Positions 1 to 7,826 of a DNA stretch of 37,555 nucleotides are shown in pieces. The translations under genes were made by a program, and so were the position numbers. The stretch comes from Chloroflexota bacterium. Lineage in GTDB: Bacteria; Chloroflexota; UBA11872; VXOZ01. The notes beneath the pieces are model-generated. The model saw only the letters and a program-made list of their open reading frames with translations. It was not told the origin of the DNA and did not search any database. Numbering within the stretch: position 1 is the stretch's first letter; each line of letters opens with the position of its first letter. Location of the stretch: positions 117,681 through 155,235 of the forward strand of contig JAAXIC010000003.1 of the NCBI GenBank assembly GCA_012270555.1, in the 5' to 3' direction.

Positions 1-5
1 TTGCT

Positions 6-29
6 CCCTCTCCCGTACGCGGGAGAGGG
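6..29. repeat. dispersed hairpin repeat, 10-bp perfect arms
   Basis: CCCTCTCCCG (6-15) and CGGGAGAGGG (20-29) are perfect inverted arms around the loop TACG, followed by a GGGGTGAGGG-type tail. A related but shorter hairpin lies at 28229-28249. It sits beyond the 3' end of the VOC gene on the minus strand and could stop transcription, but there is no T-tract on either side, so I call it a dispersed palindromic repeat. Confidence 0.6.
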
Positions 30-99
30 CTGGGGTGAGGGTGTCTTAATCCAAGACGCGCTTCGCGGCGCCGGCGGACTTTCTACGGCGCACGCGCCC

Positions 100-471
100 C
101 TATACGTGCTGGTCCACCAGGATGGCATTGCCGTCCGGGTCCACCGCCACGAAGCTCCCCGGCCCGGTGGTCTCCTCGTCGGCCTCGTTCATCAGCGTCA
201 CGCCCTGCGCCTTGAGCTGCCGCTGCAATTCGCGCACGTCCGTGAAGCTCTCCAACGGCTGCGCCTGCCAATCCCACCCCGGATTGAAGGTGAGAATGTT
301 CTGCTCGAACATCCCCTGAAAAAGCCCAATCGTCGTCGTGCCGTTCCTCAGTATCAACCAATTCTGCGCCGCGTCGCCCCCCACGACCTCGAACCCAAAC
401 TTCGCATAAAAGTCCCGCGAAGCCTCAATGTCTTTCACCGCCAAACTCACCGAAAACGCCCCAAGTTCCAT
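100..471 (-). CDS. VOC (glyoxalase/bleomycin-resistance) superfamily protein
   Basis: This is a 123-aa, single-module VOC protein of the small cytosolic kind. The N-terminal beta-alpha-beta ([19 protein letters not shown]) and the C-terminal strand pair ([15 protein letters not shown]) are typical of the fold. The DPDGN turn is the family hallmark before the last strand. VOC proteins use paired beta-alpha-beta-beta-beta units for metal-dependent chemistry on small molecules or for drug binding; the substrate here cannot be told. The ATG at 471 is preceded by AGGAG six bases upstream, which decides the start. The gene stands alone on the minus strand, with the hairpin repeat at 6-29 downstream. 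Two other VOC-fold genes occur in the window (14007-14390 and 36638-37114) but are not close copies. Confidence 0.85.
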   Translation of the reverse strand: MELGAFSVSLAVKDIEASRDFYAKFGFEVVGGDAAQNWLILRNGTTTIGLFQGMFEQNILTFNPGWDWQAQPLESFTDVRELQRQLKAQGVTLMNEADEETTGPGSFVAVDPDGNAILVDQHV

Positions 472-597
472 GAAATACTCCTGTTGTAGAGTGCATCGAG
501 TTTTCTACGCCATTAACCACGATAGACCTGCCATGCACGGTAGGTAGAGAAGGCGGCACTTGGTCCTTTAAGTGGGCAATCGGAAAGCTTCACGATC

Positions 598-624
598 CGT
601 CATTCCCGTGAAAACGGGAATCCA
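598..624. repeat. dispersed repeat with GAAA-loop hairpin
   Basis: ATTCCCGT (602-609) and ACGGGAAT (614-621) are perfect 8-bp arms closing on a GAAA tetraloop, framed by CGT and CCA. A second, longer member of the same frame (CGTCATTCC ... GGAATCCA) occurs at 7698-7742. The copy lies directly after the orphan antitoxin gene, where a toxin gene would be expected. Confidence 0.6.
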
Positions 625-682
625 TCTTCTCTTAGACCGGCCTTCTCTTGACGGCAGACAAGCGCAAGTGGCTGTCCAACCA

Positions 683-898
683 CTACCGCTCGTTCAACTC
701 ATCCCGCGTGAACTTCCGCCCACTGGTGTCAATCGTCTCCTGCAACTCGCGTATCACCGCCATAGCCTGCCGCTCCCGTCCGACATACTCCGCCAACCAC
801 CGCCGAAACAGCGCATCCAGAGTCGTCCCCTCCGCCGCGGCCTTTCGCCGCGCCGCCTCTATCAAACTCTCATCAGCAGTCAGGGTTATGTTCTTCAT
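683..898 (-). CDS. ribbon-helix-helix antitoxin-like protein (VapB type), orphan
   Basis: This 71-aa protein begins with the short beta strand and two helices of a CopG/Arc-type ribbon-helix-helix domain (MKNITLTADESLIEAARRKA). Its charged tail ends GRKFTRDELNER. From memory, this tail is typical of VapB-like antitoxins encoded just upstream of a PIN-domain VapC toxin. Such a protein would bind operator DNA through the N-terminal ribbon and neutralise the toxin through its tail. No PIN gene follows: the 200 bases after the stop hold a dispersed repeat and no open frame with a PIN start. The gene is therefore either a stranded antitoxin or a repressor that has lost its partner. GAGG lies ahead of the ATG at 898. 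Confidence 0.7.
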   Translation of the reverse strand: MKNITLTADESLIEAARRKAAAEGTTLDALFRRWLAEYVGRERQAMAVIRELQETIDTSGRKFTRDELNER

Positions 899-1051
899 AC
901 CGGTACCTCGGCTAACATGAGTGTGGTGCGCAGTGTACCCAATGTGAAAGCAAGCCCGTGGCTATGCGATACTCTCGGACAAGCGCAGCATAGCTTGGGA
1001 TCAGGGTGATTGCGCAGTAAGCGTTGGGTTTATTAGAGTGCGCTGCATTAG

Positions 1052-1078
1052 TATAATGGACAGGGTATATAGTATACC
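1052..1078 (+). promoter_or_regulatory. TATAAT box followed by a 15-bp palindrome
   Basis: A perfect TATAAT (1052-1057) is followed at 1064-1078 by GGTATA-TAG-TATACC, a perfect inverted repeat covering the expected transcription start. The -35 region is weak (TTTATT at 17-bp spacing). The next start codon is the ATG at 1134. I read this as a promoter with a repressor site over +1; the orphan ribbon-helix-helix protein divergently encoded at 683-898 is one candidate binder. Confidence 0.45.
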
Positions 1079-1133
1079 GTGTAGAGTAGGAAAGGCTCGC
1101 TACGAGACGGGACGAGCGATCAGAGGGTGCGCC

Positions 1134-1364
1134 ATGAAGATGAAAGAGAAACCCACCGAGGAAATCAGTGCGCAAGACGAATCCGCTTTGTTGCGGCAGT
1201 TTGTCTTTGTCGCTATCTTCCGCAACTTCTTGAAGTCGTCACACCGGTACCTCACCCAATCCTACGATGACTTTGGCAAGGGATGGGAGGAAGATTTCTA
1301 TGCCTGGCCGGGAAGCACCTGGAAACGAAACGGATCGGCCATTGGCGGAATCTTCCGCAGATGA
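1134..1364 (+). CDS. small hypothetical protein (76 aa)
   Basis: I do not recognise this ORF. The ATG at 1134 has AGAGGG six bases upstream and a promoter-like box with a palindrome about 60 bases before it, so expression is plausible. The protein starts with a charged segment (MKMKEKPTEEISAQDES), followed by a hydrophobic/aromatic helix (LLRQFVFVAIFRNFLK) and a Trp-rich acidic-to-basic tail. The reading frame could be the truncated 5' end of a longer gene, because a second frame stays open across the stop (1267-1479). No homologue comes to mind; coding status is uncertain. Confidence 0.35.
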   Translation: MKMKEKPTEEISAQDESALLRQFVFVAIFRNFLKSSHRYLTQSYDDFGKGWEEDFYAWPGSTWKRNGSAIGGIFRR

Positions 1365-1666
1365 AGCTTCCGGTCAAAGTAGACAGTCGAGATCTTACAA
1401 CATGATGAATTATCCGAATTCTTGTTTACACCTATCCCTTATTGCATCTTTGTACTATCCATCCCATACATCCAGTTAGGATGCTGGGTTCCAGCAATTG
1501 ACCGCTCCGAAATAAAGCCTTCGACAATCCCCCGCTTTTGCACAACACCTATCATTAGATTATGGGTAGAGGTCGTATAGGGTCGAGTTTAAGTGTATAC
1601 TGCTTCTCTACACAGAAGTTGAGTGAGCCAGATTCGTATCGGTTCCATTAGAAAGCAGAGCCTATT
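1365..1666. other. AT-richer intergenic stretch upstream of a three-gene operon
   Basis: About 300 bases with no convincing gene. A short open frame at 1267-1479 overlaps its start but lacks any recognisable feature. Base composition drops compared with the first kilobase, continuing into the operon that begins at 1667. TATACT at 1596-1601 is the best -10 candidate for that operon; no good -35 is visible. Confidence 0.5.
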
Positions 1667-2437
1667 GTGCCTCAGCTAGATACAGTTCAGGACTTGGACT
1701 GGTGGCATGTTGAGCGTTTGCGTGCGACAACTTTCCATCCCATAGGCACTAATACCCAACGCGGAAGTGAATGGTGGGAACAAGTAATCGGTGACAATCC
1801 CGATCAAGTGCTCGCACGGCCCAAGGAGAAACATTCACAACTAACGGGCATACTCGACGATAACCAAGTTACTCTAGTAGTTCGTCCAGAGAGAGTCGAT
1901 TGGGTCATCCAGGCGGACCTAGGTGGCTCAAATGAGTCTGCGCAGGAAGTCGAGACACTTGGTCCTTTGACGCATGCACTGGGCACATACAGGAAGGTAT
2001 TTGAGGACTGGCTAAGGATTTGTCCCTCTACCGTGAGGTTGGCGTTTGGTGCAGTGCTCATGCGGCAAGTAAGCGACTATTCGTCGGCGATACAGTTCCT
2101 CTCACGATTACTTCCCAACGTTGAATTGGATGACGCAGGATCGGAAGACTTTCTCTACCAAATCAATCGACCGAGGTCATCTCAAACTAAGTCAGACCTT
2201 AGGATAAATCGTCTTACCAAGTGGTCAGTAGTGCAAATAGGGACAATTACACTTGGCGTTGAGACCTCGGGGGGAAGTCTGACGATCGGGCCCCAGCAGC
2301 TTGCGTGTCAATTGGAGTTGGACATTAACACCCCGGCAAGTTTGTCTGAGCCATTCAATCAAGATGAGCCTCAGTCACTGTTTAGTGAGCTATTGGAACT
2401 GGGAATAGAACTTGCACATAAGGGAGACCTTCCTTAA
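1667..2437 (+). CDS. uncharacterised protein, possibly TIGR04255-like, first gene of a three-gene operon
   Basis: This 256-aa soluble protein starts at GTG 1667. The pattern (a hydrophobic strand LVVRPERVDWVIQA, then LGPLTHALGTYRKVFEDWL, then FLYQINRPR, then a long alternating beta region) loosely resembles TIGR04255-type proteins, in which a central R/N-R motif follows predicted antiparallel strands. This is weak, from-memory evidence. No signal peptide, membrane segment or catalytic motif is visible. The stop is 2 bases before the next ATG, and the third gene overlaps the second, so the three genes form one transcript. Codon use and GC are lower than in the metabolic genes nearby, like the 14.8-21.3 kb island. 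Convergent placement against a Type IIG-like gene suggests, but does not show, a defence role. Confidence 0.6.
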   Translation: MPQLDTVQDLDWWHVERLRATTFHPIGTNTQRGSEWWEQVIGDNPDQVLARPKEKHSQLTGILDDNQVTLVVRPERVDWVIQADLGGSNESAQEVETLGPLTHALGTYRKVFEDWLRICPSTVRLAFGAVLMRQVSDYSSAIQFLSRLLPNVELDDAGSEDFLYQINRPRSSQTKSDLRINRLTKWSVVQIGTITLGVETSGGSLTIGPQQLACQLELDINTPASLSEPFNQDEPQSLFSELLELGIELAHKGDLP

Positions 2438-2439
2438 GC

Positions 2440-3336
2440 ATGATGGCTACTTCTTTTGCAAACATAACCTCTGAGGATAGGGATTCGACTAGGGTTCCTC
2501 CGATTTCTCAGAGTGTAGACGTGGAATTCGAAGTCGAGTTCCTCGAACGTGCGACAAGAAAACACCAACCTCTGGCCCGGGACCCAATTCAATCTAGCAC
2601 GGTCCAAGATTTTCTCGGTCTGCGCAGTTTCACGTATTCAGACGTTGCTTCCGACTTTAAAAAACTTTGGAAGTCTACCGGCACACTTAAGGATGTCCCG
2701 TCTTTTGCCTCATTTCGCGTAATGCTAACCAGAGATGTCGGAGATGCCCTACAAAAGGCCCTCGCCAAGCAAGCCGCGCTAATGTTTGAAGAGAGGTTAC
2801 CAGTCCAGGTTTTACGTTCAGAAACCTCCCCAGCGAGTCAGTTCAGTAGTGTGCCTGACGGTTCTACCAGCAGTGATGAATACTCGTCCCTCTTGAGAAG
2901 AAGAATTGTGGAACACCTTATGGGAACTGTCCATATTGCGTCCGATGAGGTGTTTGTTGACGGCATGGAGTCCACCCTTTCAAGAGACATGTCGATGCTT
3001 ATCGAGACCTATGGCGACTTAGCCGTGACTGCCATTGAGCATATACTTGGACTCTATTACGATCATGTCGAAATAGTCGGCGAAATCTTGAGACAGTTGG
3101 GTCAAATTGAGGACTCCGTAACCCACCGCAGTAGAATGACAGCACTCGTTGCCCATTTGGAATCATCTGATCCAAGAGTTCGGGATGCGGCTTCTATAGG
3201 TTTGGCGGCCATCGACGATCCAGCGGCTATCGAACCCATCAGAGAAGCTATCGGCCGTGAAAGCTCAGTCCAGTTGCAAAGAAACCTACAGTTGGTACTG
3301 GATCAATTGCAATCGACGAAATGGCAAGTTTCCTAA
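2440..3336 (+). CDS. HEAT-repeat protein, second gene of the operon
   Basis: The 298-aa product has a polar N-terminal half (about 1-150) with low-complexity Ser/Thr/Asp stretches, then a mostly helical C-terminal half. Residues from about 225 contain two HEAT-like helical repeats (ALVAHLESSDPRVRDAASIG and LAAIDDPAAIEPIREAIGRE). HEAT repeats are protein-interaction solenoids, so this is likely a scaffold for its operon partners rather than an enzyme. Two adjacent ATGs at 2440 and 2443 could both start translation. The 3' end contains the start codon of the third gene (16-base overlap), implying translational coupling. Confidence 0.65.
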   Translation: MMATSFANITSEDRDSTRVPPISQSVDVEFEVEFLERATRKHQPLARDPIQSSTVQDFLGLRSFTYSDVASDFKKLWKSTGTLKDVPSFASFRVMLTRDVGDALQKALAKQAALMFEERLPVQVLRSETSPASQFSSVPDGSTSSDEYSSLLRRRIVEHLMGTVHIASDEVFVDGMESTLSRDMSMLIETYGDLAVTAIEHILGLYYDHVEIVGEILRQLGQIEDSVTHRSRMTALVAHLESSDPRVRDAASIGLAAIDDPAAIEPIREAIGRESSVQLQRNLQLVLDQLQSTKWQVS

Positions 3337-3806
3337 GAGTGATTAGACAAGCAAGATGGCTGAAACATCCCGACTGGGAGTGGCTGTCGCCATGTGGAAT
3401 TCAAAGTGACGCCTTAGGTGACCTACAGACCAGGAACAATAGACTGTCAGTATATAGGGTAGAAAGCGATGAAGAAACAGAGCAGGTTGTGGTCGCTTTG
3501 GCGGCCAACAGGGATAATCTGGCAAACCTAGACTATGCACTCTTTGACCATTCTCAACTGACTGAAACACAATTCGCGATCTGCCAAGAGGACGGTGAAA
3601 CCCCTGACTTGCGAGTCAACAAATGGCACTATGACATAAGAAACCTTACCGTGAGCAAGCTGGTGGAATTGGCAAGCGTCGTTTCATCTGGCTGCCATGT
3701 CCGAGTTTCCAAGAAAGAGATTGAGAAGCTTCTACGGCTTGCCATTCGCGCAGGTAATCTAGACAAGAGCAGAGTTAATCGTGGGTTGTTGGCCAAAATT
3801 GAGTGA
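3321..3806 (+). CDS. uncharacterised 161-aa protein, third gene of the operon
   Basis: The ATG at 3321 lies within the last codons of the HEAT-repeat gene. The product is small and soluble, with aromatic residues near the N-terminus (ARWLKHPDWEWL), then GDLQTRNNRLSVYRV and NLDYALFD, and a lysine/arginine-rich helical C-terminus. I have an impression of conserved hypothetical proteins with a similar order of motifs (a 'DALxDLxTxxNxLSVxxV' segment followed by 'LAANRxxLxNLDYALFD'), but I cannot name the family. No catalytic motif is evident. The overlap with gene two and the shared low GC argue that the trio is inherited as a unit. Confidence 0.6.
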   Translation: MASFLRVIRQARWLKHPDWEWLSPCGIQSDALGDLQTRNNRLSVYRVESDEETEQVVVALAANRDNLANLDYALFDHSQLTETQFAICQEDGETPDLRVNKWHYDIRNLTVSKLVELASVVSSGCHVRVSKKEIEKLLRLAIRAGNLDKSRVNRGLLAKIE

Positions 3807-3811
3807 CTCTA

Positions 3812-3824
3812 GGGAATGGTTCCC
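3812..3824. terminator. short hairpin between convergent genes
   Basis: GGGAA-TGG-TTCCC is a perfect 5-bp stem between the stop of the three-gene operon and the stop of the convergent Type IIG-like gene. There is no T-tract, so a terminator role is only suggested by position. Confidence 0.25.
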
Positions 3825-3876
3825 AGTAACAAATGGAGTTGCACCGCACAGCAAACGCCTAGAGATGTCTAGCTTG

Positions 3877-6708
3877 CTACAAGCGTCGGTTGGAGATGAC
3901 GGGTTCGGAGGCGAGGAGGTGGCGGAGGGTGCTTAGGTCAGGGAGGTTGAGGATCTTTGAGATGCCGTCGTCCAGGGCTTGGCGGGCGGGGCAGTGCGCC
4001 ATGCCGGGGAGACGCTCGAATTCGGCAGTTGCCAGGCTGTCGAAGAGGCGGGAGAGTTGTTGAAGTTGGGATGCGGAGAGGCGGCGTGGGTCGAGGACGG
4101 GCAATTCCTTCAGTTCAGCCTTTTTCATCGCAACCCAGCCGCCCTCCGTGCTAGTGCGCTGGGCCGCAATGGTCAATAATCCCAATGAAGAGTTGAGCCA
4201 GATGGCAAGCGCTTTCTCGGTTGTCGCATCCTCAACCTGGACTTCCCACCAGACGTTGGATAGCACTCTCTTTTCTGACCGCATAGAAACAACTCTGGCA
4301 GTGTCAAGCCGCAGACGTTCAGCGACAAGCAGCCTGGCTGCCCCCTGCCATAGTTGATCAGCTTGCTTGAGGCGTCGTGTCGGCCGCGGTTTGGCAAGCG
4401 GTGCCAGGTATTTGTCCGGTTCGACAGTCAAGCACTTTCTTTTCTCCGTATCGTTGCCCAATACCATCGGATAGGCTGTTATCGTATCTGTCTGCTCAAA
4501 ACCGTCTAATATGTCACGCCGGTCTGGGCCAAGTACTCCGATACTACCAAGCTGACAAAGAGGAACGGTAGCGGTTAGCACCTCACCGGGAATCCAGACT
4601 TCCCCTTTCTCCCACAGTCGCACGGCGCTACGAGTCACGTCGGCGCGGGCGAATTGGACGCCGAACCATTGCTTGTCGGCCAGGTCCGCTTCGGCAATCG
4701 AGACCACTTCCCCCACGTGTCGGCCGTCGACTTCCAGGAGCGCTGTGCCGGTTTCCTCCAGATTCGCTGGAGTGGTGGCGGTAATGGCTTGGGCTACGCG
4801 GTGGGCGTCCAGCACGCCGTCCAGGTTCTGCCAGAGGTTTACAAATGTGGTGCGGTGTTCAGTTTCAACAGGTAATCGTGGACGACGCGTGGCGATGAGC
4901 AGCGCATCCGAGAATTTGGCGCTCTCGGAGAAGTTCCAGCGCTGGGGATCGTGGGATGTAATCACCAGGTTTAGGGTAAAGTCTTGCTCAATTAAGGCGC
5001 GAGTCTGCGCCCATGACCGCCCCGTGCAGACGGTGAGGGGCAGCACTAGTGCCAAGCGCCCCTCGCCGGGCAGCAGCCTTGGCGAGGCTGTAGCGACGAA
5101 AGCGGCGCCCATGCCCGCTATTGCCGATGCTTGCCGATCCTGTAGGCGGCGCTTGAGCTCCTCTTGTATTGCCCGCCGTTCAGTGGTAGGTAAGTAACCA
5201 AACATCAGACTGGAGCGCGTGAACGGCGGGTTCATGATCGCCAAATCAAGTCTAGGTAGCTTTGCTTTCTGGCGTGCCGCCGTGCCGCCGGGCCCGCCGC
5301 CGCTCACCGGCCCCACGTCTTGGCGCGCCCCCGATTCGTCCGGCGACAGGGCGTGTTGCACAAACGCTTCGTCGGTTCCCAAGTAGTCCAGCGACCCCAG
5401 GTAGACGCGTTCGCCTTCCGTGCCCAGGGGCATGACGTGGAGATTCATGCGGTCGAATTCGATGTGCGGATTGAGCATTGCCAGACTCGTAGCGGCAAAG
5501 TGCACAGCGGAAAGCTGCACGTCGTAGCCGTGGAGGGCCTGTTCCACCATCGCCTTGTGCAGCGTGGCGGCGCGGTTGCCGCCCGCGACTTTGTGGCGGC
5601 GTTCCGCTTCAGCGGCCACGGCCATGAGCAGCGTGCCGGTGCCGCAGGCGAGGTCAGCCACATTGAGAGAGGCGGGAAATTCGTGGTAGCGCCAGTCAAC
5701 ACCCGCCGGCCAATCGTGAAAGACCAACCGCGTCAACAGTGTGGCCGCGGGCACGGAGGTGTAGTACGCGCCGGTGAATTTGGCGTCGGACAAGAGGGTG
5801 TGAAAGAGCCGTCCGGAAAGATCATGTCCCTCCACCTTGCGCGTCTCTGCTGCTGCCTTGACCAGGGGAGCAATGACGGGCGTCCGCACGTCAGCTGGCC
5901 CGTCCTGCAACACGTCCAGGATGTCGGCTGCCAAGGAAAAAACCGGCACGTAGTCAATTTCTCTGCAGACCTTAAGCCAAGCATCCCGCAGGCTGGGAAT
6001 GCCCTGGCGCGAGGATTCGCGCACCGTAGGCACATCTTTGTTGACAACAGCGAGACGGTTTTGGAACGCTAGCGCGTTGAAGAGCGCCAAACATCCGATG
6101 CGGAGCGCGGCGGCTCGGTCCTTTTCCTGATCGGTTTCCGCGATGATGTCAGCGATACGACGTGCAATGCGCTCATGCCGACTGAGCTGATATGCTGCCT
6201 GCTCTAGCGCATATGCTACATTTGCCGCTGCCGCTTCCACCTGGTCCACGCCCTGCAGATCCAGCGGCAAGATGCGCAAGTAGTCGGCAAGATCGTCAAC
6301 CGACCCGCTGGTCAGGCGGCGCGGCTCGGTCGGCGAATCCTTCGCCATATCAAGCAGAGTCGGAAGCTTCGACTGCCACCACTGCAGATCGTGAGCATCC
6401 TCCAACGCGGCCTGCGGATCCTCCGCGTACCGCAGCCGGTCTGGATAGAGCACGCCGAGCACAGCGAGCGCCTCGGGAAACGCGGCCCGACGCTCCTGGA
6501 GTTGGTCTTCCAAGGGGGTGTCCGATCCTTCCCACTTGCACTCCAGGAGGATCCGGAAACTGCGCAAAGTCACCTGCACGTCGGGCGCGCCCCTGCTTCC
6601 GCGACGTTCCGGTTTGGACTTGAGGCCGCGGTCAGTGAGCATCTGCGCCAGGATGACGTTCAGCGCTTCTTCGCGGTTGACTTCTGTTGGTTTGACACGT
6701 GTTGTCAT
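3877..6708 (-). CDS. fused PD-(D/E)XK nuclease / N6-adenine DNA methyltransferase, Type IIG-like
   Basis: One 943-aa polypeptide appears to hold a whole restriction-modification enzyme. Residues 41-58 read APDV then LLECK, the D43...E56-x-K58 pattern of a PD-(D/E)XK nuclease. Residues 311-319 (FTGAYYTSV) fit methyltransferase motif X, DLACGTGT (352-359) is the SAM-binding motif I, and NPPF (493-496) is the catalytic motif IV of N6-adenine methylases. The region after about 690 (WFGVQFARADVTRS, then WIPGEV and repeated strands) should be the target-recognition domain. Length and domain order fit Type IIG/IIL enzymes, which cut and modify without separate S or R subunits; none is nearby. ATG 6708 gives MTTRVKPTEV directly before the nuclease. 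Convergent with the 1667-3806 operon; the amidohydrolase genes lie upstream on the same strand. Confidence 0.85.
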   Translation of the reverse strand: MTTRVKPTEVNREEALNVILAQMLTDRGLKSKPERRGSRGAPDVQVTLRSFRILLECKWEGSDTPLEDQLQERRAAFPEALAVLGVLYPDRLRYAEDPQAALEDAHDLQWWQSKLPTLLDMAKDSPTEPRRLTSGSVDDLADYLRILPLDLQGVDQVEAAAANVAYALEQAAYQLSRHERIARRIADIIAETDQEKDRAAALRIGCLALFNALAFQNRLAVVNKDVPTVRESSRQGIPSLRDAWLKVCREIDYVPVFSLAADILDVLQDGPADVRTPVIAPLVKAAAETRKVEGHDLSGRLFHTLLSDAKFTGAYYTSVPAATLLTRLVFHDWPAGVDWRYHEFPASLNVADLACGTGTLLMAVAAEAERRHKVAGGNRAATLHKAMVEQALHGYDVQLSAVHFAATSLAMLNPHIEFDRMNLHVMPLGTEGERVYLGSLDYLGTDEAFVQHALSPDESGARQDVGPVSGGGPGGTAARQKAKLPRLDLAIMNPPFTRSSLMFGYLPTTERRAIQEELKRRLQDRQASAIAGMGAAFVATASPRLLPGEGRLALVLPLTVCTGRSWAQTRALIEQDFTLNLVITSHDPQRWNFSESAKFSDALLIATRRPRLPVETEHRTTFVNLWQNLDGVLDAHRVAQAITATTPANLEETGTALLEVDGRHVGEVVSIAEADLADKQWFGVQFARADVTRSAVRLWEKGEVWIPGEVLTATVPLCQLGSIGVLGPDRRDILDGFEQTDTITAYPMVLGNDTEKRKCLTVEPDKYLAPLAKPRPTRRLKQADQLWQGAARLLVAERLRLDTARVVSMRSEKRVLSNVWWEVQVEDATTEKALAIWLNSSLGLLTIAAQRTSTEGGWVAMKKAELKELPVLDPRRLSASQLQQLSRLFDSLATAEFERLPGMAHCPARQALDDGISKILNLPDLSTLRHLLASEPVISNRRL

Positions 6709-6825
6709 CGTCGCTGTTGCCTTGCAGTGCGTTCCTCGTCGCGTAGGAACATAGTACTTAAATAATTTAGTCCAGTCGAACGGTTACATTCGAGTGTTCA
6801 ATACGGAAGACAGATGGGTTCCCGC

Positions 6826-7659
6826 TTACGCGCCAAACAAGCGCTCGGCGTTGCCGCTGAAGAGCGCTTGCTTCACGGCAGCGTCAACCTCGGCATACTC
6901 GATGCTGAGCTTGGCGGATTCGGCGTAGTTGATCGGCAGGTTCGAGCCGAACAGCAGGTGGTCCGCGCCCATGAGCGCGCAGAGGTCGTCCACGTCGCCG
7001 ATGGGCCCTTGCACGCGGGAGTTCTCAAAGTACAGATTGTCCTGGTGGTAGGCAGTCGACCAGAGGCTGGTCACCTCGGAAAACACAGCCCCGCAGACCA
7101 GAAAGCGCACGCCCGGGAAGCCGTTGACCGCCTCTGCCGCGTCGATCATGGTCACAGAGGGCACTTTCATCAGCCAGTGGGCAAAGCGGGGGTCTTCCAC
7201 GCCGATGGAGATGAGCACTACGAGGTCATGCTCCTCGGCCTTGCCCAGCAGCGCCTGTGCCTGGTCGTCGAGGAAGTGGTACTGCTGGTAGTTGGGATAG
7301 CCCCGGGCCTCGACCATGCGGGGGACATTGCCCTTAAGGCGGCTGTACTGATGATAGTTCGGGTGCAAGCGCAGGTTCCGCATGCCGAAGTCGTTGATGC
7401 AGACCTCCAGGTCGTGTTCCCAACCGGGAAAGCCCGGATTGATGGTGTAGGCGGGAATGAAGCGATCGGGATACCGCCGCACGATGGCGTGGAGTTCCTC
7501 GTTCCCCACCAAAAGGTCCTTGTAGAAGACGTTCTCCAGCCGCGAGACCACCGCCTTCTCGATACCGAGGGCGTCCATCTTGCGCAGGCGGTCTTCCGGC
7601 TGGGCATACGGCAAACGGCGAAACGGCCACTCGCCGAGAAAAGCATTTGCGTCAATCAT
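6826..7659 (-). CDS. amidohydrolase-2 family protein with lost metal ligands
   Basis: This 277-aa TIM-barrel-type protein belongs with the ACMSD-like amidohydrolases by its overall pattern (FIPAYTINPGFPGWEHDL, MRNLRLHPNYHQY, LLFGSNLP). Active members need a D-x-H-x-H at the first strand and a late Asp in an F-G-S-D motif for the divalent metal. Here the N-terminus reads IDANAFLG, so both His are replaced (Asn and Phe), and the late motif is FGSNLP with Asn for Asp. The mid-barrel His position also reads VLISIG. The gene is full length with a clean frame, so it is not obviously decaying; it may be a non-catalytic or differently acting relative. It ends about 120 bases before the Type IIG gene and is the third of three amidohydrolase genes on the minus strand. 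Confidence 0.75.
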   Translation of the reverse strand: MIDANAFLGEWPFRRLPYAQPEDRLRKMDALGIEKAVVSRLENVFYKDLLVGNEELHAIVRRYPDRFIPAYTINPGFPGWEHDLEVCINDFGMRNLRLHPNYHQYSRLKGNVPRMVEARGYPNYQQYHFLDDQAQALLGKAEEHDLVVLISIGVEDPRFAHWLMKVPSVTMIDAAEAVNGFPGVRFLVCGAVFSEVTSLWSTAYHQDNLYFENSRVQGPIGDVDDLCALMGADHLLFGSNLPINYAESAKLSIEYAEVDAAVKQALFSGNAERLFGA

Positions 7660-7697
7660 TGGGGGACAAACCTATCAGTTTGAATTGGCAAATTCTC

Positions 7698-7742
7698 CGT
7701 CATTCCGGCGAAAGCTCGCCCCGTGCCGGGGCGCGGAATCCA
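7698..7742. repeat. dispersed repeat, CGTCATTCC...GGAATCCA frame
   Basis: The segment begins CGTCATTCCG and ends CGGAATCCA, with a GC-rich inner palindrome (GCCCCGTGCCGGGGC). It shares its outer frame with 598-624, and lies between two amidohydrolase genes. Confidence 0.55.
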
Positions 7743-7826
7743 GTCTTCCCTTCCTCGCTCAGTCGTCCTCAGTGAATTATGGGCGGCGTAGCCCCAAGCT
7801 TGCTCCTCTTGACAAAATCACACATA

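Noticed and set aside
6814-7683. A 289-codon plus-strand frame across the amidohydrolase gene.
   Set aside because: It is antisense to a protein with clear family pattern and contains no recognisable domain.
598-7742. Short repeated palindromes as a CRISPR array.
   Set aside because: Copies are isolated, kilobases apart and without regular spacers; no cas genes are present.
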